Source of the DNA: Saprospiraceae bacterium
GTDB taxonomy: Bacteria > Bacteroidota > Bacteroidia > Chitinophagales > Saprospiraceae
NCBI GenBank assembly: GCA_016710585.1
Contig: JADJVN010000033.1
Coordinates: forward strand, 1 to 62,100
Reading direction: 5' to 3'
DNA length: 62,100 nucleotides
Both the position numbers and the translations under genes were made by a program. Below the pieces are notes generated by a model, which was given only the letters and a program-made list of their open reading frames with translations, did not search any database and was not told the origin of the DNA. Positions 58,495 through 62,100 of this stretch are shown here, in pieces; the stretch's first letter is position 1; every line of letters starts with the position of its first letter.

Positions 58495-61400
58495 ATGAAC
58501 TTACACAAAAGTTTTCTATCAAGCCAGTTGTTTTGGCTTGTGTTGATTATATTGAGTCTTGGACCTTTTCAACTACATGGGCAATTTACATGTGGCACTG
58601 CACCTAATATGCACAATGTGAATTTGACATCTATAGGTGCTATGTCAACTATAACTACTACAAGGTCTGGTCAAAATTGTTGCCCTTCTAGCTCCTCTAG
58701 ATGTGTCCAATTTAAAATTAAATTAGCTCCTGGCCTATGTGTTACAATGAATGTTCCAACACCAGGTTCAACTTTAGTTTGGAAAGATAATTGTTCAACA
58801 CCAATTACAGTATTTACTAGTATCAAGCCAACTGCAAATGATTCAGTGAATATTTTGATATGTAAACCAGGTAATGATTCTGAAACGTATAAATTTACTG
58901 CAGTCAGTTGTTGTGTATTAAATATCACTTGCCCAAGTTCAAATGGTGGTTTATTTCAATGTCGAGAAAATCTACCTAATGCAGCAACAGATACCATTGG
59001 ATTTAAACTTTTAGGTGGTGTAATATTTAATTATTGTGATTCTTTAAAACTTTCATCCACTGATTCATACAATGCTGGAAAAGGATGCATTGGAGATACT
59101 TTAATTCTAACGAGAACATACAAACTAAAAGATAGTAAAGACTCCATTTTATGTCCTATTATTTATAAAGTTGTTGATAATATTGCGCCTGTAATTACAT
59201 GTCCAGTGAACCTCACCATCAACTGTGATGCAAACTCAAGTTCTTCGGCTACTGGTGTTGCAACTGCAACTGATAATTGTGACCCTGCTGCTAGTTTAAT
59301 CATTGCACAAAGAGATAGTATTGTATCTGGTTCATGTGCGAATTCAAAATTAATTTATCGAATTTGGACAGCAACAGATTCATGTATGAATATGAGTCGT
59401 TGTGTACAATTGATCACAACTCAAGACACTACAAAACCTGTGATCATTTGTCCTGCGGATCTTACAATCAATTGTGATGCTGATGCAAGTTCTTCAGCAA
59501 CTGGTGTTGCTACTGCAACGGACAATTGTGATCCTGCTGCAAGTTTAATCATTGCACAAAGAGATAGTATCGTAGCAGGTTCTTGTGCGAATTCAAAATT
59601 GATTTATCGCATATGGACAGCTACAGATTCTTGTATGAATATGAGTTCTTGTGTACAATTAATCACAACTCAAGACACTACAAAACCTGTGATCGTTTGT
59701 CCTGCGGATCTTACTATAAATTGTGATGCAAACTCAAGTTCTTCGGCTACTGGTGTAGCCACTGCAACGGACAATTGTGATCCTGCTGCAAGTTTAATCA
59801 TTGCACAAAGAGATAGTATCGTAGCAGGTTCTTGTGCGAATGCAAAATTGATTTATCGCATTTGGACTGCGACGGATTCTTGTTTAAATATAAGTACATG
59901 TGTGCAATTAATCACAACACAAGACACTACAAAACCTGTGATCGTTTGTCCAGCTGATCTTACTATAAATTGTGATGCAGACTCAAGTTCATCAGCTACT
60001 GGTATTGCCACTGCAACGGACAATTGTGATCCTGCTGCAAGTATTGTCATTGCACAAAGAGATAGTATCATAGATGGTTCATGTGCAAATGCAAAATTGA
60101 TTTATCGCATATGGACAGCTACAGATTCTTGTATGAATATGAGTTCTTGTGTACAATTAATCACAACACAAGACACTACAAAACCTGTGATCGTTTGCCC
60201 TGTGGATCTTACCATTAATTGTGATGCAAACTCAAGTTCATCAGCAACTGGTGTTGCCACTGCAACAGATAATTGTGATCCAGCTGCTAGTTTAATTATT
60301 GTACAAAGAGATAGTATTGTAGCAGGTACTTGTGCGAATTCAAAATTGATTTATCGCATTTGGACAGCGACGGATTCATGTATGAATATGAGTTCTTGTG
60401 TTCAATTAATCACAACTCAAGATACTACAAAACCTGTGATCGTTTGTCCAGCAGATCTTACTATAAATTGTGATGCAAACTCAAGTTCTTCGGCTACTGG
60501 TATTGCCACTGCAACAGACAATTGTGATCCAGCTGCAAGTTTAATTATTGCACAAAGAGATAGTATCGTTAATGGTTCATGTGCAAATGCAAAATTGATT
60601 TATCGCATTTGGACAGCTACTGATTCTTGTATGAATATGAGTCGTTGTGTACAATTGATCACAACACAAGATACTACAAAACCTGTGATCGTTTGTCCAG
60701 CAGATCTTACAATAAATTGTGATGCAAACTCAAGTTCAACAGCCACTGGTGTTGCCACAGCAACAGATAATTGTGATCCTGCAGCAAGTTTAATTATTGC
60801 ACAAAGAGATAGTATTGTAGATGGATCTTGTGCGAATTCAAAATTGATTTATCGCATTTGGACAGCGACGGATTCATGTTTAAATATGAGTTCTTGTGTA
60901 CAATTGATCACTACTCAAGATACTACAAAACCTGTGATCGTTTGTCCTGCGGATCTTACTATAAATTGTGATGCTGATGCAAGTTCTTCAGCAACTGGTG
61001 TTGCAACTGCAACAGACAATTGTGATCCTGCTGCAAGTATTGTCATTGCACAAAGAGATAGTATCGTAGATGGATCTTGTGCGAATGCAAAATTCATTTA
61101 TCGCATTTGGACAGCTACAGATTCATGTATGAATATGAGTTCTTGTGTACAATTAATCACAACTCAAGACACGACAAAACCTGTGATCGTTTGTCCTGCT
61201 GATGTAACCATCAATTGTGATGCTGATGCAAGTTCTTCAGCAACAGGTGTTGCAACTGCAACAGACAATTGTGATCCTGCTGCAAGTTTAATTATTGCAC
61301 AAAGAGATAGTATCGTTGATGGTGCTTGTGCGAATGCAAAATTCATTTATCGCATATGGACAGCTACGGATTCATGTTTAAATATAAGTTCTTGTGTACA

Positions 61401-62100
61401 ATTAATCACAACACAAGACACTACAAAACCTGTGATAGTTTGTCCAGCTGATCTTACTATAAATTGTGATGCAAACTCAAGTTCTTCAGCAACTGGTGTT
61501 GCCACTGCAACAGATAATTGTGATCCAGCTGCAAGTTTAATCATTGCACAAAGAGATAGTATTGTAGATGGTTCTTGTGCGAATTCAAAATTCATTTATC
61601 GCATTTGGACAGCGACGGATTCTTGTATGAATATGAGTTCTTGTGTACAATTAATCACAACACAAGACACTACAAAACCTGTGATCATTTGTCCTGCTGA
61701 TCTTACTATAAATTGTGATGCAAACTCAAGTTCTTCAGCAACTGGTGTTGCCACTGCAACAGACAATTGTGATCCTGCTGCAAGTATTGTCATTGCACAA
61801 AGAGATAGTATCGTAGATGGATCTTGTGCGAATGCAAAATTCATTTATCGCATTTGGACAGCGACGGATTCATGTTTAAATATGAGTTCTTGTGTACAAT
61901 TAATCACAACACAAGACACGACAAAACCTGTGATCATTTGTCCTGCTGATCTTACTATCAATTGTGATGCAAACTCAAATTCTTCAGCAACGGGTGTTGC
62001 CACTGCAACTGATAATTGTGATCCTGCTGCGAGTATAATTATTGCACAAAGAGATAGTATCGTAGATGGATCTTGTGCGAATGCAAAATTCATGTATCGC
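58495..62100 (+). CDS. Giant HYR-repeat secreted protein (3'-partial, open to window end)
   Basis: From ATG 58495 the frame is open without a stop to the window edge (about 1,200 codons). It starts with a signal peptide (LFWLVLIILSLGPFQLHGQ). A Cys-rich N-terminal region follows (residues about 33-225: QNCCPSSSSRCVQF, FTAVSCCVLNITCPSS), and from residue 236 an array of near-identical 83-residue HYR modules. Each module has six cysteines (CPADLTINCD, TDNCDPAASLIIAQRDSIV, GSCAN, TDSCMNMSSC) and ends TTQDTTKPVI. HYR modules have an immunoglobulin-like fold linked to adhesion (family knowledge). The C-terminus, probably a T9SS signal, lies beyond the window. Unlike the other two giant genes, no frameshift is seen. 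Confidence 0.9.
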   Translation, partial: MNLHKSFLSSQLFWLVLIILSLGPFQLHGQFTCGTAPNMHNVNLTSIGAMSTITTTRSGQNCCPSSSSRCVQFKIKLAPGLCVTMNVPTPGSTLVWKDNCSTPITVFTSIKPTANDSVNILICKPGNDSETYKFTAVSCCVLNITCPSSNGGLFQCRENLPNAATDTIGFKLLGGVIFNYCDSLKLSSTDSYNAGKGCIGDTLILTRTYKLKDSKDSILCPIIYKVVDNIAPVITCPVNLTINCDANSSSSATGVATATDNCDPAASLIIAQRDSIVSGSCANSKLIYRIWTATDSCMNMSRCVQLITTQDTTKPVIICPADLTINCDADASSSATGVATATDNCDPAASLIIAQRDSIVAGSCANSKLIYRIWTATDSCMNMSSCVQLITTQDTTKPVIVCPADLTINCDANSSSSATGVATATDNCDPAASLIIAQRDSIVAGSCANAKLIYRIWTATDSCLNISTCVQLITTQDTTKPVIVCPADLTINCDADSSSSATGIATATDNCDPAASIVIAQRDSIIDGSCANAKLIYRIWTATDSCMNMSSCVQLITTQDTTKPVIVCPVDLTINCDANSSSSATGVATATDNCDPAASLIIVQRDSIVAGTCANSKLIYRIWTATDSCMNMSSCVQLITTQDTTKPVIVCPADLTINCDANSSSSATGIATATDNCDPAASLIIAQRDSIVNGSCANAKLIYRIWTATDSCMNMSRCVQLITTQDTTKPVIVCPADLTINCDANSSSTATGVATATDNCDPAASLIIAQRDSIVDGSCANSKLIYRIWTATDSCLNMSSCVQLITTQDTTKPVIVCPADLTINCDADASSSATGVATATDNCDPAASIVIAQRDSIVDGSCANAKFIYRIWTATDSCMNMSSCVQLITTQDTTKPVIVCPADVTINCDADASSSATGVATATDNCDPAASLIIAQRDSIVDGACANAKFIYRIWTATDSCLNISSCVQLITTQDTTKPVIVCPADLTINCDANSSSSATGVATATDNCDPAASLIIAQRDSIVDGSCANSKFIYRIWTATDSCMNMSSCVQLITTQDTTKPVIICPADLTINCDANSSSSATGVATATDNCDPAASIVIAQRDSIVDGSCANAKFIYRIWTATDSCLNMSSCVQLITTQDTTKPVIICPADLTINCDANSNSSATGVATATDNCDPAASIIIAQRDSIVDGSCANAKFMYR
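59200..62100 (+). repeat. 249-bp tandem repeat array encoding HYR modules
   Basis: The TGT of the CP-x-D-L border falls at 59200, 59449, 59698, 59947, 60196, 60445, 60694, 60943, 61192, 61441, 61690 and 61939, an exact 249-bp period. That is eleven full copies and one cut by the window end. Copies differ at few sites, for example the two residues after DSIV (SG, AG, DG, NG), NSK or NAK, and MNM or LNI. Confidence 0.95.

Noticed and set aside
58671..62093. A series of minus-strand open frames of 60-85 codons, repeated every 249 bp
   Set aside because: They are antisense shadows of the HYR array. Their regular recurrence comes from the repeat itself, and the plus strand has a signal peptide and one unbroken frame.
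59200..62100. Regular repeats resembling a CRISPR array
   Set aside because: The 249-bp units are coding throughout, with no short identical repeat separated by unique spacers, and the period is far too long.
1..62100. tRNA or rRNA genes
   Set aside because: No cloverleaf with an acceptor/T-loop pattern or rRNA-like block was recognised in the intergenic stretches by eye. A covariance-model scan would be decisive.

Overview
The window looks like a chromosome segment of a Bacteroidota bacterium, most likely of the Saprospiria/Chitinophagia type. It is AT-rich, lacks clear Shine-Dalgarno sites, has TTTG/TAnnTTTG-type promoters, and carries several very long secreted proteins with type IX secretion system (T9SS) C-terminal sorting domains. 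It also has a TonB-dependent receptor paired with a DUF4249 lipoprotein and an OmpA-SPOR protein. I assign no species.

Layout. (1) 2-11029: the 3' part of a giant surface protein. PKD/SprB-like modules are followed by about 20 SdrD_B-like modules and a T9SS type A sorting domain; a strong terminator follows. (2) 11.2-20.4 kb: mostly housekeeping genes (TolC-like channel, pdxH, M50 protease with CBS, a deleted acyl-CoA dehydrogenase, M16 peptidase, fumC) and a choice-of-anchor B secreted protein. (3) 20.6-27.1 kb: a T9SS type B protein, a translationally coupled lipoprotein/beta-barrel pair, and a fusion of a small 'PRPP synthetase-like' domain with a cupin. (4) 27.1-34 kb: an accessory strip with relics of mobile or defence genes (33-bp triple repeat, Rpn-type nuclease, PIN-toxin remnant, two RAYT-derived elements with REP-like ends around an orphan gene), interrupted by htpG. 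(5) 34-52.5 kb: TonB receptor/DUF4249, acetyltransferases, SCP2 protein, OmpA-SPOR, fmt, YciI, serine hydrolase, ribB with a degenerate RibA half, two glycosyltransferases, lolD, an HhH protein, a CBS protein and hutU. (6) 52.9-62.1 kb: two more giant secreted proteins. One has cohesin-like, dockerin-like and T9SS domains. The other has a 249-bp (83-residue) HYR repeat array and stays open to the window end.

Data quality affects interpretation. At least a dozen otherwise normal genes are broken by one-base indels, mostly in homopolymers (htpG, the TonB receptor twice, the M50 protease, all three giant-protein classes). In the giant gene the 714-bp repeat period shows which copies gained or lost bases. 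I read most of these as consensus errors of a long-read or metagenomic assembly. Two internal deletions (acyl-CoA dehydrogenase and one SdrD_B module) and one in-frame TGA could be real.

The strongest candidates for something little described are the paired RAYT-derived elements with inverted REP ends flanking an orphan gene (31.57-32.58 kb), the exact in-frame repeat arrays of the giant surface proteins, the PRPP-synthetase-like/cupin fusion, and the RibB fused to an apparently dead GTP cyclohydrolase II domain.
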